A DNA stretch of 64,000 nucleotides from Nonomuraea fuscirosea (GTDB lineage: Bacteria; Actinomycetota; Actinomycetes; Streptosporangiales; Streptosporangiaceae): assembly GCF_003001935.1 (NCBI RefSeq), contig NZ_PVNG01000001.1, positions 248,001 to 312,000 of the forward strand, read 5' to 3'. A program made the position numbers and the translations under genes. A model generated the notes under the pieces. The model was not told the origin of the DNA. It made no database searches and saw nothing but the letters and a program-made list of their open reading frames with translations. Positions 24,730-33,114 of this stretch are shown here, piece by piece (the first letter of the stretch is position 1; each line of letters starts with the position of its first letter).

Positions 24730-24799
24730 CGACCGGCCTGGCGACCATCCCGGCGACGGCCTGACGACCGGCCTGACGACCGGCCTGGCGACCGGTCTG
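24729..24799. repeat. Tandem repeat of a 12-bp unit (about six copies)
   Basis: Copies of GCGACCGGCCTG and variants follow one another at 24729-24740, 24741-24752, 24753-24763, 24764-24775, 24776-24787 and 24788-24799. The array starts at the last base of the preceding stop codon. The rest of the gap to 24868 holds no other recognisable feature. Confidence 0.8.
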
Positions 24800-24868
24800 G
24801 GGCGCCCGCGACGGCGCCGCCCGTCGCCGGGACGGTCCCGCTCGCGTACCGCACCGGAGTGACGCGGG

Positions 24869-25735
24869 TCAAGGGAGCACGACGTCCGTGTAGCGGGTCT
24901 TCATCGTGGCCACGACCTCGTCGGGGTCGGCCGCCCAGACGTCGGCGTTGAAGATCTCCACCTCGACGTCGCCGGTGTATCCGGCGGCCAGCACCGCCTC
25001 CGTGATCGGCCGGAAGTCGATCACGCCGTCACCCATCATGCCCCGGCCGAGCAGCACGTCCTCGGGCAGCGGATGCAGGTAGTCGCACACCTGGAAACTG
25101 GCGATCCGGCGGCCGGCCCGGGCGATGTCCTCGAACAGCCTCGGGTCCCACCACACGTGGAAGGTGTCCACCACCACGCCGACCTGCTCCTCGGGGAAGG
25201 GCAGGCTCAGCTCCAGCGCCTGACCCAGCGTGGACAGCACGGCGCGGTCCGGGCAGTAGATCGGATGCAGCGGCTCCAGGGCCAGCCTGACCCCGCACTC
25301 ACCCGCGTAGGGGGCCAGCTCCGCCAGCGCCTCGGCCACCCGCTCCCTGGCCCCGGCCAGATCGCGGGTGAACCCGGTCGCGGGCAGCGCCTCGCCGGGT
25401 CGCACTCCCGGCAGACCGCCCACCACCAGCACGAGACAGGACGCCCCGAGCTCCGCCGCCTCGTCGACGGCCCGCCGGTTGTCCTCCAGCGCCCGGGCGA
25501 AAGCCCTCTTTCCCTCCTCACCGGGCAGTCCGCCCCCGGTGAGAAAGCCGCCACGGCACAGCGACGAGACCCGCAGCCCGGCCGAGCGGAGCAGTTTGAC
25601 GCTCTCCGAGAGGCCCTGCTCGGCGACCTTCTCCCGCCACAGCCCGATCGCGGGAAGGTCGTGCCGCACGCACCCGTCCACGGCCTCGGCCAAGGACCAC
25701 CGCCTGGTCGTCCACTGGTTCAGCGACAGGCTCAC
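24869..25735 (-). CDS. Sugar phosphate isomerase/epimerase family protein (second paralog)
   Basis: This 288-residue TIM-barrel protein belongs to the xylose-isomerase-like group. It shows SLCRGGFLTG, LVLVVGGLPG, CGVRLALEPLHP with the Glu ligand, VVVDTFHVWWDP (Asp/His ligands), FQVCDYLHP and VEVEIFNADVW (final Glu). The start overlaps the stop of the DUF993 gene by 4 nt, making it the third gene of a coupled operon. The operon suggests it acts after oxidation and cleavage of an unusual sugar, but the substrate is unknown. Confidence 0.88.
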   Translation of the reverse strand: MSLSLNQWTTRRWSLAEAVDGCVRHDLPAIGLWREKVAEQGLSESVKLLRSAGLRVSSLCRGGFLTGGGLPGEEGKRAFARALEDNRRAVDEAAELGASCLVLVVGGLPGVRPGEALPATGFTRDLAGARERVAEALAELAPYAGECGVRLALEPLHPIYCPDRAVLSTLGQALELSLPFPEEQVGVVVDTFHVWWDPRLFEDIARAGRRIASFQVCDYLHPLPEDVLLGRGMMGDGVIDFRPITEAVLAAGYTGDVEVEIFNADVWAADPDEVVATMKTRYTDVVLP

Positions 25736-26895
25736 AGGCCGTTCACCTCCAGCAGCGCCTTCATCCGGCGCACGGCGAGCTCCTGGTCGGTCAGCAACCC
25801 GGCCTGGTCGGCCAGGCGGAACACCTCCGACAGGTGCCGCAGCGAGCGGGCCGACTGGGCGCCGTTCACCATGGCGAACGCGTCCTGGTGGCCGTTCAGC
25901 CAGGCCAGGAAGACGATGCCGGTCTTGTAGTTGTACGTGGGAGCCTCGAAGATCTTGCGCGACAGCGGCACCGTCGGGGCGAGGATCTCCTCGTACGCGG
26001 CCAGCGCCCGTTCCCGCTCCGCCTCGTCACCGGCCTGCGCCGAGTCGAGCTCCCGCAGCGCCGCCGCCGCGGCCGGGGCGATGGCGTCGAAGATGCCGAG
26101 CAGCGCGTGCGAGCCCGACCTGATCAGTGACGGGTAGTTGAAGTCGTCGCCCGTGTACAGCTTGACGCCCTCGGGCAGCGCGGCGCGCAACCCGATCTCG
26201 TGCTCCTCGTCCAGCAGCGACACCTTCACGCCGTCCACCGTCGCGGCGTGGGCGTGGATCAGTTCGAGGAACGCGTCCGTGGCCGCCGCCACGTCGCGCG
26301 AGCCCCAGTAGCCGGCCAGGTTCGGATCGAACATCTCGCCCAGCCAGTGCAGGATCACCGGGCGGTCGGTCAGGCCGAACAGCTTGCCGTACACCTGGTG
26401 GTAGTCGGCCGGGCCCGAGGCCGCCCGCGCGAGCTGGCGGGAGGCCATGACGATCACGCCGGCGCCCGCCGACTGCACGGTCTCGATCTGCTCGGCGTAC
26501 GCGGCGGTGATGGTGTTCAGGTCGGCCGCGCCGGGCGCGTGGTCGGTGCCCGCGCCGCAGGACACCAGCGCCGCCGGGTCGCCGTACGCGCGGGCCTCCT
26601 CGGCGCTGCGCCGGATGAGCTCCTTGGTGGCCGGCCAGTCCAGGCCCATGTTGCGCTGGGCGGTGTCCATGGCGTCGGCGACGCGCAGGCCGTGGGACCA
26701 CAGGTGGCGGCGGAAGCGCAGCGTCGCCTCCCAGTCCACGGCCGCGGGGGAGCCGGGCGTGTTGTCGCCCAGCGGGTCGGCCACGACGTGGGCGGCGGCG
26801 TACACGATGCGGCTGGAGGCGGGCGTCGCGACGACCGGCCAGCTCACCGGCTCTCTCAGCGTGTACGCGCCGACGTCAGGCAGGTCGATCCTCAC
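25732..26895 (-). CDS. DUF993 / dihydrodipicolinate-synthase-like family protein
   Basis: This 387-residue protein belongs to the DUF993 group, a TIM-barrel family distantly related to dihydrodipicolinate synthase-type aldolases. Visible family segments are VYAAAHVVADPL, MDTAQRNMGLDW, VILHWLGEMFDPNLAGYWG and YNYKTGIVFLAWLNG; the Lys in the last one is a candidate catalytic residue. The GTG start at 26895 overlaps the preceding stop by 4 nt. It is coupled to an oxidoreductase and an isomerase. A role as a lyase in breakdown of an oxidised sugar is inference. Confidence 0.85.
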   Translation of the reverse strand: MRIDLPDVGAYTLREPVSWPVVATPASSRIVYAAAHVVADPLGDNTPGSPAAVDWEATLRFRRHLWSHGLRVADAMDTAQRNMGLDWPATKELIRRSAEEARAYGDPAALVSCGAGTDHAPGAADLNTITAAYAEQIETVQSAGAGVIVMASRQLARAASGPADYHQVYGKLFGLTDRPVILHWLGEMFDPNLAGYWGSRDVAAATDAFLELIHAHAATVDGVKVSLLDEEHEIGLRAALPEGVKLYTGDDFNYPSLIRSGSHALLGIFDAIAPAAAAALRELDSAQAGDEAERERALAAYEEILAPTVPLSRKIFEAPTYNYKTGIVFLAWLNGHQDAFAMVNGAQSARSLRHLSEVFRLADQAGLLTDQELAVRRMKALLEVNGL

Positions 26896-28037
26896 AGCTG
26901 CGGCACCTCGATCCTGCGGCCCTCGGCGTTCGAACGCAGGCCCAGCTCGGCGAGCTGCACCCCGCGGGCGCCCGAGGCGAAGTCGTTCGGGAAGGGCGCG
27001 TCCTCCAGCACGTGGCGGATGAACGCCTCCCACTGGATCTTGAAACCGTTGTCGAACTCGGCGTTGTCCGGCACCTCCTGCCAGCCGTCCCGGAAGCGGG
27101 CCGTGGCCGGCAGGTCGGGGTTCCAGACGGGCTTCGGGGTGGCCGAGCGGTGCTGGGCGCGGCAGTTGCGCAGGCCCGCCACCGCGCTGCCGTGCGTCCC
27201 GTCCACCTGGAACTCGACCAGCTCGTCGCGGTTGACGCGAACCGCCCAGGAGGAGTTGATCTGGGCGACGATGCCGCCTTCAAGGTCGAAGATCCCGTAC
27301 GCGGCGTCGTCCGCGGTCGCCTGGTACGTGACGCCCTGCTCGTCCACCCGCTCCGGGATGTGCGTCACGGCCTGGGCGTAGACGGACCTGACCCGGCCGA
27401 ACAGGTTCTCCAGCACGTAGTGCCAGTGCGGGAACATGTCGAGCACGATGCCGCCGCCGTCCTCGGCGCGGTAGTTCCAGGACGGGCGCTGGGCCTCCTG
27501 CCAGTCGCCCTCGAACACCCAGTAGCCGAACTCGCCGCGCACCGACAGGATCCGGCCGAAGAAGCCGCCGTCGATCAGCCGCTTCAGCTTGAGCAGGCCG
27601 GGGAGGAAGAGCTTGTCCTGCACCACGCCGTTCTTGACGCCCTTGGCCGCGGCGGCCTCGGCCAGCGCGAGCGCCTCCTGCGTCGACTCGGCCGTCGGCT
27701 TCTCGGCGTAGATGTGCTTGCCCGCCTCGATGGCCTTCAGCACGGCCTTCACCCGGGCGCTGGTGACCTGGGCGTCGAAGTAGATCAGGTTGTCGTCGGC
27801 GGCGAGGGCCGCGTCGAGGTCAGTGGTGAAATCCGGAATATCATGCTTTGTAGCGATATCAGAAAGCTTGTCGGCATTGCGGCCGACCAGTACGGGCCTG
27901 AGCTTGACCCTGGAACCGTCCGAGAGCGTGACGCCGCCCTGCTCGTTGATGGCCAGAACCGAACGGACCAGATGCTGGCGGTAGCCCATCCGCCCGGTGA
28001 CGCCGTTCATCACGACCCCGATGGTGCGCACGCTCAT
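26892..28037 (-). CDS. Gfo/Idh/MocA family oxidoreductase
   Basis: This 381-residue NAD(P)-dependent dehydrogenase has an N-terminal Rossmann fold (TIGVVMNGVTGRMGYRQH) and the conserved EKPTAES motif with the catalytic Lys at about 115. The C-terminal substrate domain contains DMFPHWHYVLENLFG. The family oxidises sugars, inositols and glycosides. It is the first gene of the operon. Its ATG has AAGGGAACC upstream, and the promoter carries a perfect LacI-type operator. A short alternative start 21 codons upstream would run through that operator and is rejected. Confidence 0.9.
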   Translation of the reverse strand: MSVRTIGVVMNGVTGRMGYRQHLVRSVLAINEQGGVTLSDGSRVKLRPVLVGRNADKLSDIATKHDIPDFTTDLDAALAADDNLIYFDAQVTSARVKAVLKAIEAGKHIYAEKPTAESTQEALALAEAAAAKGVKNGVVQDKLFLPGLLKLKRLIDGGFFGRILSVRGEFGYWVFEGDWQEAQRPSWNYRAEDGGGIVLDMFPHWHYVLENLFGRVRSVYAQAVTHIPERVDEQGVTYQATADDAAYGIFDLEGGIVAQINSSWAVRVNRDELVEFQVDGTHGSAVAGLRNCRAQHRSATPKPVWNPDLPATARFRDGWQEVPDNAEFDNGFKIQWEAFIRHVLEDAPFPNDFASGARGVQLAELGLRSNAEGRRIEVPQL

Positions 28038-28053
28038 GAGGTTCCCTTCACAT

Positions 28054-28067
28054 GGAAAGCGCTTTCC
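28054..28067 (-). promoter_or_regulatory. Perfect LacI-family operator
   Basis: GGAAAGCGCTTTCC is a perfect 14-bp palindrome, 16 nt before the oxidoreductase start and 3 nt downstream of the predicted -10 box, so it covers the transcription start. A bound LacI-type repressor would block the promoter. The LacI gene at 19184 has a closely related site in its own leader and is the best candidate regulator. Confidence 0.8.
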
Positions 28068-28070
28068 CGA

Positions 28071-28100
28071 ACGGTACGGCCGGGCCACCGAGGGCGTCAA
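28071..28100 (-). promoter_or_regulatory. Promoter of the sugar oxidoreductase operon
   Basis: On the minus strand TTGACG (28100-28095) and TACCGT (28076-28071) are separated by 18 nt. Both match housekeeping-sigma consensus well, and the operator follows at once. Confidence 0.65.
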
Positions 28101-28155
28101 GTGGCGCGAACCTCAGGTGGACCTCGACCGTGGGTGAGTGCACCCGATGCCGAGC

Positions 28156-29382
28156 TTAGGACCCGCCGCGTACCTCCAGCCTGGCCAGGGCCTTGGCGAT
28201 GGGGTGGGCGGCGAGGGAGAGCTGCCACTCGCGGGCGCCGAGCTCGCGCAGCCGGGCGGTCACGCTCTCGTCGGTGATGTCGGCGGGCGGCTCCCAGGTG
28301 AGCCTGCGGACGGCGTCGGGCTGCAGCAGGTTCTCCGTGGGCATGTGGTGCTCGTCGGCCAGCGCCGAGACCACCGCGCGGGCCGCGGCCAGGCGCTTGG
28401 CGGCGGCCGGGTCGCGGTCGGCCCAGCGGTTGGGCGGGGGCGGGCCGTCGCCGGGCGTGCTGGGCTGGGGGAGCTGGTGGTCGGGCAGGTTTCTGGCCCT
28501 GGCCACGGCGGCCAGCCAGTCGTTCATGTGCCGGCGGGCACTTCGCCCGGTGAATGCTGAAATTTCGGTCAATGCCTTCTTCGTACGCGGCCCCTCCAGC
28601 GCGGCGGCGACGATCGCGGAGTCCGGCAGCACCCGGCCCGGCGCCAGGTCGGCCTCGCGGGCGATCTGGTCGCGCATGGTCCACAACTCCCGCACGATGG
28701 CCAGAGCCCGGACGTTGCGTACCTTGTGGATGCCCGACGTGCGCCGCCACGGGTCGGAGCGGGGCACCGGCGGCGGAGTGTCGAGCACGGCGGCGAACTC
28801 CTCGCGCGCCCACTCCAGCTTGCCCGACTCCGCCAGCTCACCGTGGAGCACGTCACGCAGCTCGACCAGCACTTCCACGTCGAGTGCCGCGTAGCGCAGC
28901 CAGTCTTCGGGCAGCGGCCTGGTGGACCAGTCGGCCGCCGAGTGGCCCTTCTCCAGCCGCAGCCCGAGCACGGTCTCGACCATCGTGCCGAGGCCGACCC
29001 GCTCATAGCCGAGCAGCCGGCCCGCGAGCTCGGTGTCGAACATCTCGCGCGGTTTGAACCCCACCTCCATCAGGCAGGGCAGGTCCTGTGACGCGGCGTG
29101 CAGCACGATCTCGGCCTCCGCCACCGCCTGATCGAGCGCCGACAGGTCGGGGCAGCCGATCGGGTCGATGAGCGCGGTGCCGGCGCCGGAACGGCGCAGC
29201 TGCACGAGGTAGGCGCGGTTGCCGTAGCGGTAGCCGGAGGCGCGCTCGGCGTCGACCGCGACCGGGCCGGTGCCCGCGGCGAAGCGCGCCACGACCTCGT
29301 CCAGCCCGGCGGCGTCGGCGACGACGGGGGGGATGCCCTCGCGCGGCTCCAGCAGTGGCTCTACTGTGCGTTCTTCTGTCAT
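28156..29382 (-). CDS. rnd: Ribonuclease D-like 3'-5' exonuclease with HRDC domain
   Basis: This 408-residue protein has a DEDD exonuclease domain followed by an HRDC domain. The exonuclease residues are visible as VAVDAERASGY (Asp and Glu), LHAASQDLPCL, FDTELAGRLLG and YAALDVEVL (Tyr and Asp of the DEDDy type). HRDC-type sequence follows from about 215 (ALAIVRELWTMRDQIARE, LPDSAIVAAA). It acts in tRNA and stable RNA 3' processing. It is expressed away from the sugar operon, with DUF3000 upstream in the same direction, 45 nt away. Confidence 0.9.
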   Translation of the reverse strand: MTEERTVEPLLEPREGIPPVVADAAGLDEVVARFAAGTGPVAVDAERASGYRYGNRAYLVQLRRSGAGTALIDPIGCPDLSALDQAVAEAEIVLHAASQDLPCLMEVGFKPREMFDTELAGRLLGYERVGLGTMVETVLGLRLEKGHSAADWSTRPLPEDWLRYAALDVEVLVELRDVLHGELAESGKLEWAREEFAAVLDTPPPVPRSDPWRRTSGIHKVRNVRALAIVRELWTMRDQIAREADLAPGRVLPDSAIVAAALEGPRTKKALTEISAFTGRSARRHMNDWLAAVARARNLPDHQLPQPSTPGDGPPPPNRWADRDPAAAKRLAAARAVVSALADEHHMPTENLLQPDAVRRLTWEPPADITDESVTARLRELGAREWQLSLAAHPIAKALARLEVRGGS

Positions 29383-29427
29383 GAGTTCACCGACCTCATG
29401 ACGCGGGTGCTGTCTTGACTGGTGCCC

Positions 29428-30024
29428 TCACTTCGTTCGGTCACTCTCCGGATCATCACGTCGGCGGGGCAGGGCGGCCACGTCGGGCGGGAGCGGCGGC
29501 ATGCCCGCGGCCACGCACATGAGGTCGCACCAGGCGGCGACGTGGCCGGACAGATCCTCCTGCGCGGGTGACCACGACGCCCGCAGCTCAAGCTCGGTCG
29601 TGACCGGGTCCTCGGCCTTGTTGCCGAACCCCTCGGAAACGGCTCTTGTCACCGTACCGCCAGCGGCGGAGTAGTCGGCTTGATGCGCGTCGAGAGCTTC
29701 GGTCAGCCAGCTCCACGCGACCGGCCCGAGCAGCGGGTCGGAGGTGATCTCCGGCTCCATGTCGGCCCTGACGTAGGCCACCAGCCGGAACGGCCCCTCC
29801 CATCCGCGCTGGCCGTCGGGGTCGTAGAGCAGGATCAGCCGGCCGACCGCGAGCTCGTCGTCGTCACGGTAGACCGACGCGCCGATGGCCGCTGAGTAGG
29901 GGGCCAGCCGCTGCGGCGCGGGCAGGTCCTCCAGCTCGATCTCCGGCCGCACCTCGGTCTGCCGCAGGCTCGCCGCGGCGCGCGAGAACGCGGCGGGCGG
30001 CGGCGGCTGGTCACCGAGCGTCAT
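29428..30024 (-). CDS. DUF3000 domain-containing protein
   Basis: This protein of about 198 residues matches the actinobacterial DUF3000 family through FSRAAASLRQTEVRPEIELEDLP-type sequence (split here as RPEIELEDLPAPQRLAPY), LILLYDPDGQRGWEGPFRL and SWLTEALD. Function is unknown. The family is typically found next to ribonuclease D and uroporphyrinogen decarboxylase genes in actinomycetes, as here. Start choice is uncertain: ATGs at 30024 and 30075 both lack a good ribosome binding site, and I prefer 30024 because it places the conserved segment near the N-terminus. Confidence 0.82.
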   Translation of the reverse strand: MTLGDQPPPPAAFSRAAASLRQTEVRPEIELEDLPAPQRLAPYSAAIGASVYRDDDELAVGRLILLYDPDGQRGWEGPFRLVAYVRADMEPEITSDPLLGPVAWSWLTEALDAHQADYSAAGGTVTRAVSEGFGNKAEDPVTTELELRASWSPAQEDLSGHVAAWCDLMCVAAGMPPLPPDVAALPRRRDDPESDRTK

Positions 30025-30084
30025 AGCCGAAGCGTAGGTCGAAGACGGACGGAAGGGGACCACGGGGGTGCTCATCCTTCGTGA

Positions 30085-30306
30085 TCAAGCCGCTGCCGTA
30101 ACCAGCTGGCGTGCCGGGCGGGTGGACTCCACGGTGCCGAGCGTGATCGCGTGGCCGCAGTCGAGGCACGCCCACTCGGGGCACTCGCCGGGCTCGTGAC
30201 CGTCGAGGCACGGCGGCTGCTCGAAAGGCCGCTCGTCGGCGCAGGCGGGGCAGCGTTCACTGCGGCGCTCTGGGGAACTCCACAACGCGGTCATCGCATG
30301 AGTCAT
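30085..30306 (-). CDS. Small zinc-ribbon-like protein
   Basis: This peptide of about 73 residues has six Cys arranged as CPAC, C, C and CLDC (ERCPACADERPF, PPCLDGHEPGECPEW, ACLDCGHA). That pattern looks like one or two zinc-binding knuckles. The ATG at 30306 has GAAAGG upstream. It is of the same strand as DUF3000 and divergent from hemE. No family is recognised, and the Cys pattern plus codon bias is the support for it being real. Confidence 0.6.
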   Translation of the reverse strand: MTHAMTALWSSPERRSERCPACADERPFEQPPCLDGHEPGECPEWACLDCGHAITLGTVESTRPARQLVTAAA

Positions 30307-30622
30307 CGAACCGGGGCCTTTCTTCGGGTCGTGGCTCCGACGTTGGCACGAGCCGCTGACAATTCCCCGCAACGCGCTCGGCGTGTCCCGAAAGTGGTCG
30401 CTGAATCGGTGCCGCGCGGTGGCTTGGGCAACATTTGGCCCAGTCGAGACCGGCTCTCTGGGCGGGCATGGGGTGTGTTCGACCCGTGTGCGCTGCCGAT
30501 GCCGAGCAGACCGGTAAACCTTCATCTGACTATCTGATCATGATTTGGGGTGTCCAATGCATCTTTTTCCGACACCTCGCGCCGGTGTCGTGACCGGCCA
30601 CCGCGCATGGCACCCTTGTCTG
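30307..30622. other. Divergent intergenic region before hemE
   Basis: This region of about 316 nt separates the zinc-ribbon gene and hemE. It includes an AT-richer stretch (about 30515-30570) likely to hold the hemE promoter. It also has a perfect 7-bp stem with a 7-nt loop, CGACACC-TCGCGCC-GGTGTCG, at 30570-30590. No gene is seen. Confidence 0.45.
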
Positions 30623-31651
30623 GTGAACCTCGCCGACTCCGCCTTCCTGCGTGCCTGCCACCGCCGGCCCGTCCCCCACACCCCTGTCTGGTACATGCGT
30701 CAGGCCGGGCGGTCGCTGCCGGAATACCACAAGGTCCGCGCGGGCGTCCCGATGCTCACCGCGTGCGCGACGCCCGACCTCATCGTCGAGATCACCATGC
30801 AGCCGGTCCGCCGCCTCGGCGTCGACGCGGCCGTCTTCTTCAGTGACATCGTGGTGCCGCTCAAGGCCATCGGCATCGACCTCGACATCAAGCCGGGCGT
30901 CGGCCCGGTCGTGGCCGACCCGATCCGCGACGCCAAGGGCATCGACGCGCTGCGCCCGCTGGAGCCCGGCGACGTCCCCTACGTCACCGAGGCCGTCCAG
31001 GCGCTGACCGGCGAGCTCGGCGCCACCCCGCTCATCGGCTTCGCCGGCGCGCCGTTCACGCTCGGCTCCTACCTGATCGAGGGCGGCCCCTCCAAGAACC
31101 ACGACCGCACCAAGGCCATGATGTACGGCGCCCCCGAGCTGTGGCACGCGCTCATGGACCGGCTGACCGGCATCGTCCTCGAACACCTGCGCATCCAGGT
31201 CGCCGCCGGAGCCTCGGCCGTGCAGCTCTTCGACTCCTGGGTGGGGGCGGTCGCGCCCGACGACTACCGCGAGTTCATCCTGCCCTACACCCGGCGCATC
31301 TTCGAGGGCGTCACCGGCGTGCCGCGGATCCACTTCGGCGTGGGCACGGGCGAGCTGCTCGGCGTGCTCGGCGAGGCCGGGCCCGACGTCGTGGGCGTCG
31401 ACTGGCGGGTGCCGCTCGACGAGGCCGCCCGCCGGGTGGGGCCGGGCAAGGCGCTGCAGGGCAACCTGGACCCGGCGATCCTGCTGGCGCCGTGGGAGGT
31501 GGTCGAGCGCAAGGCGCGCGAGGTGCTGCGGCGGGGTGAGGCGGCCGAGGGGCACGTGTTCAACCTGGGCCACGGCGTGCTGCCCTCGACCGATCCCGAC
31601 CAGCTCAAGCGCCTCACCGACCTCGTCCACGAGCACACCCCCACCGGCTGA
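30623..31651 (+). CDS. hemE: Uroporphyrinogen decarboxylase
   Basis: This 342-residue cytoplasmic enzyme decarboxylates uroporphyrinogen III to coproporphyrinogen III. The family hallmarks are PVWYMRQAGRSLPEY near the N-terminus (the catalytic Arg region), FSDIVVPLKAIGI and GFAGAPFTLGSYLIEGG. The GTG at 30623 gives the usual length and N-terminus (NLADSAFLRACH). An ATG 26 codons upstream would add an atypical leader. It faces a DUF4349 gene on the opposite strand, beyond which come the next two heme genes. Confidence 0.95.
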   Translation: MNLADSAFLRACHRRPVPHTPVWYMRQAGRSLPEYHKVRAGVPMLTACATPDLIVEITMQPVRRLGVDAAVFFSDIVVPLKAIGIDLDIKPGVGPVVADPIRDAKGIDALRPLEPGDVPYVTEAVQALTGELGATPLIGFAGAPFTLGSYLIEGGPSKNHDRTKAMMYGAPELWHALMDRLTGIVLEHLRIQVAAGASAVQLFDSWVGAVAPDDYREFILPYTRRIFEGVTGVPRIHFGVGTGELLGVLGEAGPDVVGVDWRVPLDEAARRVGPGKALQGNLDPAILLAPWEVVERKAREVLRRGEAAEGHVFNLGHGVLPSTDPDQLKRLTDLVHEHTPTG

Positions 31652-31667
31652 GCGTCCCTCAGGCCGG

Positions 31668-32777
31668 TCAGGCCTCGACGGCTTCCTTGCCCGATCCGGT
31701 TTCGCCAGGGCCCGGGTTCGCGGGAGCGGGCCCGGTGGGAGCGGACGCTGTGGGAGCGGACGCTGTGGGAGCGGACCCTCCTGGAGCGGACCCTGCCGGA
31801 GCGGGGCCTGTCGGGCGGCCCGCGGAGGAGGATGACGCCGGGCCGGCCGGGGGAGCGGGGCGCCGGGCGCGGTCACGCCGTATGCGCCAGACCAGCAGCG
31901 CGATCAGCGGCGACGAGAAGAGCAGCCACGGCAGCAGCGCCCCGATCACGGTCAGCGCGACCTTCGTGAACGACACCAGCGCGTCCCACCCGGACTTCAG
32001 CCCGCCGAGGAACCCGGCCGGCTCCTCCGCCGGATCCACCACCTCGGCCACCGGGCCCACCAGCTGCAGGCTGAGCGTGGCCATCGAGACCTGCGCGGCC
32101 AGCTCCTTCTGCTGCGCCTGCAACGACTCCAGGTCGGCCTCGCGCGTGGCGATCTCCCGCTCGACCTGCAGCACCTGGCCGATCGTGTCCGCCTTCTTCA
32201 GCAGCGTGCGCAGCGACTCCAGGGACTCGCTCGCCGACTTCAGCCGGCTCTCGACGTCGGCCACCTTCAGCGTGACGTCCTCGGTGCCCTGGTGCATCGA
32301 CAGCTGCTTGCCCAGCTCCTTGCCGAACCGGCCCACGACCTCGGCGTACTTCGCCGGAGGGACCTTGAACTCCAGCGTGGCGGAGTCCTCGGTCTGGCTG
32401 GCCGAGCTCGTCTGCTCCTGCGACAGGTAGCCGCCGGCGGCGGTGACGATCTGCTTGGCCTGCTGGACGGCCGTGCTCACCTGCTTGGCCCGTACGGTCA
32501 TGTTCCCCGTGTAGATGACCTGCCGGTCCTGCCGGGTCACCTTGACGTCGCCGGCCGCGCCGGCCTGCCCCTCCTGCCGCCGGCCCGCATCCTCCTGCAC
32601 GCCGCCGTCCTGGGCGTCGGCGTCCTGGGGAGCGGCCTGGGGGGCGTCCTGGGACCGGACGAACTCCCTGGAAGGCGCGCCGGCCGAGCTGGATTCGCCG
32701 CCCGCGCCCCCGCACCCGCTCAAGGCCAGGGCCGCGCAGGCCGCCGATAACGCGATGCCGTACCGGATTCTCCTCAT
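31668..32777 (-). CDS. DUF4349 domain-containing lipoprotein
   Basis: This 369-residue protein starts with a lipoprotein signal (lipobox LSGC, Cys22) and a Gln/Asp-rich linker. The DUF4349 domain (about 80-290) follows, with RQVIYTGNMTVRAKQV, a long coiled-coil region (VADVESRLKSASESLESL, EREIATREADLESLQAQ) and one transmembrane helix (LTVIGALLPWLLFSSPLIALL). The tail is a Pro/Ala/Ser repeat encoded by a 15-bp tandem repeat. With both a lipid anchor and a membrane helix, the coiled coil sits outside the cell. Function is unknown. It interrupts the run of heme genes on the opposite strand. Confidence 0.88.
   Translation of the reverse strand: MRRIRYGIALSAACAALALSGCGGAGGESSSAGAPSREFVRSQDAPQAAPQDADAQDGGVQEDAGRRQEGQAGAAGDVKVTRQDRQVIYTGNMTVRAKQVSTAVQQAKQIVTAAGGYLSQEQTSSASQTEDSATLEFKVPPAKYAEVVGRFGKELGKQLSMHQGTEDVTLKVADVESRLKSASESLESLRTLLKKADTIGQVLQVEREIATREADLESLQAQQKELAAQVSMATLSLQLVGPVAEVVDPAEEPAGFLGGLKSGWDALVSFTKVALTVIGALLPWLLFSSPLIALLVWRIRRDRARRPAPPAGPASSSSAGRPTGPAPAGSAPGGSAPTASAPTASAPTGPAPANPGPGETGSGKEAVEA
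31737..31811. repeat. Coding 15-bp tandem repeat in the DUF4349 C-terminal tail
   Basis: Five units related to GGGAGCGGACGCTGT lie at 31737-31751, 31752-31766, 31767-31781, 31782-31796 and 31797-31811. The first two are identical. On the minus strand they encode the Ser-Ala-Pro-Thr-Ala type tail. Confidence 0.8.
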
Positions 32778-32863
32778 GCCCTAATGACGAGCCTTACGCG
32801 GACTCGGTTTGACCAACCCCATCACGTTCCGGTCACTGTGTTTGATGGCCTTCACTCCGCGAA

Positions 32864-33064
32864 GGCGGGCTCGGTCGCCAGATGCCGTCGCTTTCCCCCC
32901 GCTCCGGTCGCTGCGCTCCCTCCGCTCCTCCCAAGCGACGGCACTCCCTCGCGTTTGATTTGCCGCACTGCGTGCGGCGGGCTCGGTCGCCAGATGCCGT
33001 CGCTTTCCCCCCGCTCCGGTCGCTGCGCTCCCTCCGCTCCTCCCAAGCGACGGCACTCCCTCGC
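32864..33064. repeat. Perfect 89-bp direct repeat in an intergenic region
   Basis: The segment 32864-32952 recurs without a single difference at 32976-33064, with 23 nt between (period 112). It begins GGCGGGCTCGGTCGCCAG and ends GGCACTCCCTCGC, and it contains GCTGCGCTCCCTCCGCTCC. It fills most of the 337-nt gap between the DUF4349 gene and hemY. Frames read through it give shadow peptides without gene character. This looks like a duplicated intergenic repetitive element. Confidence 0.9.
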
Positions 33065-33114
33065 CACAGGCCCGAAGCGCTGAGCGTGGGGGTGAGGCGG
33101 TAGCGTCGGGAGGC

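Noticed and set aside
30307..30525. N-terminal extension of the zinc-ribbon protein to 146 residues
   Set aside because: The extra part has mixed codon bias and crosses the AT-richer hemE promoter region. The ATG at 30306 has a ribosome binding site.
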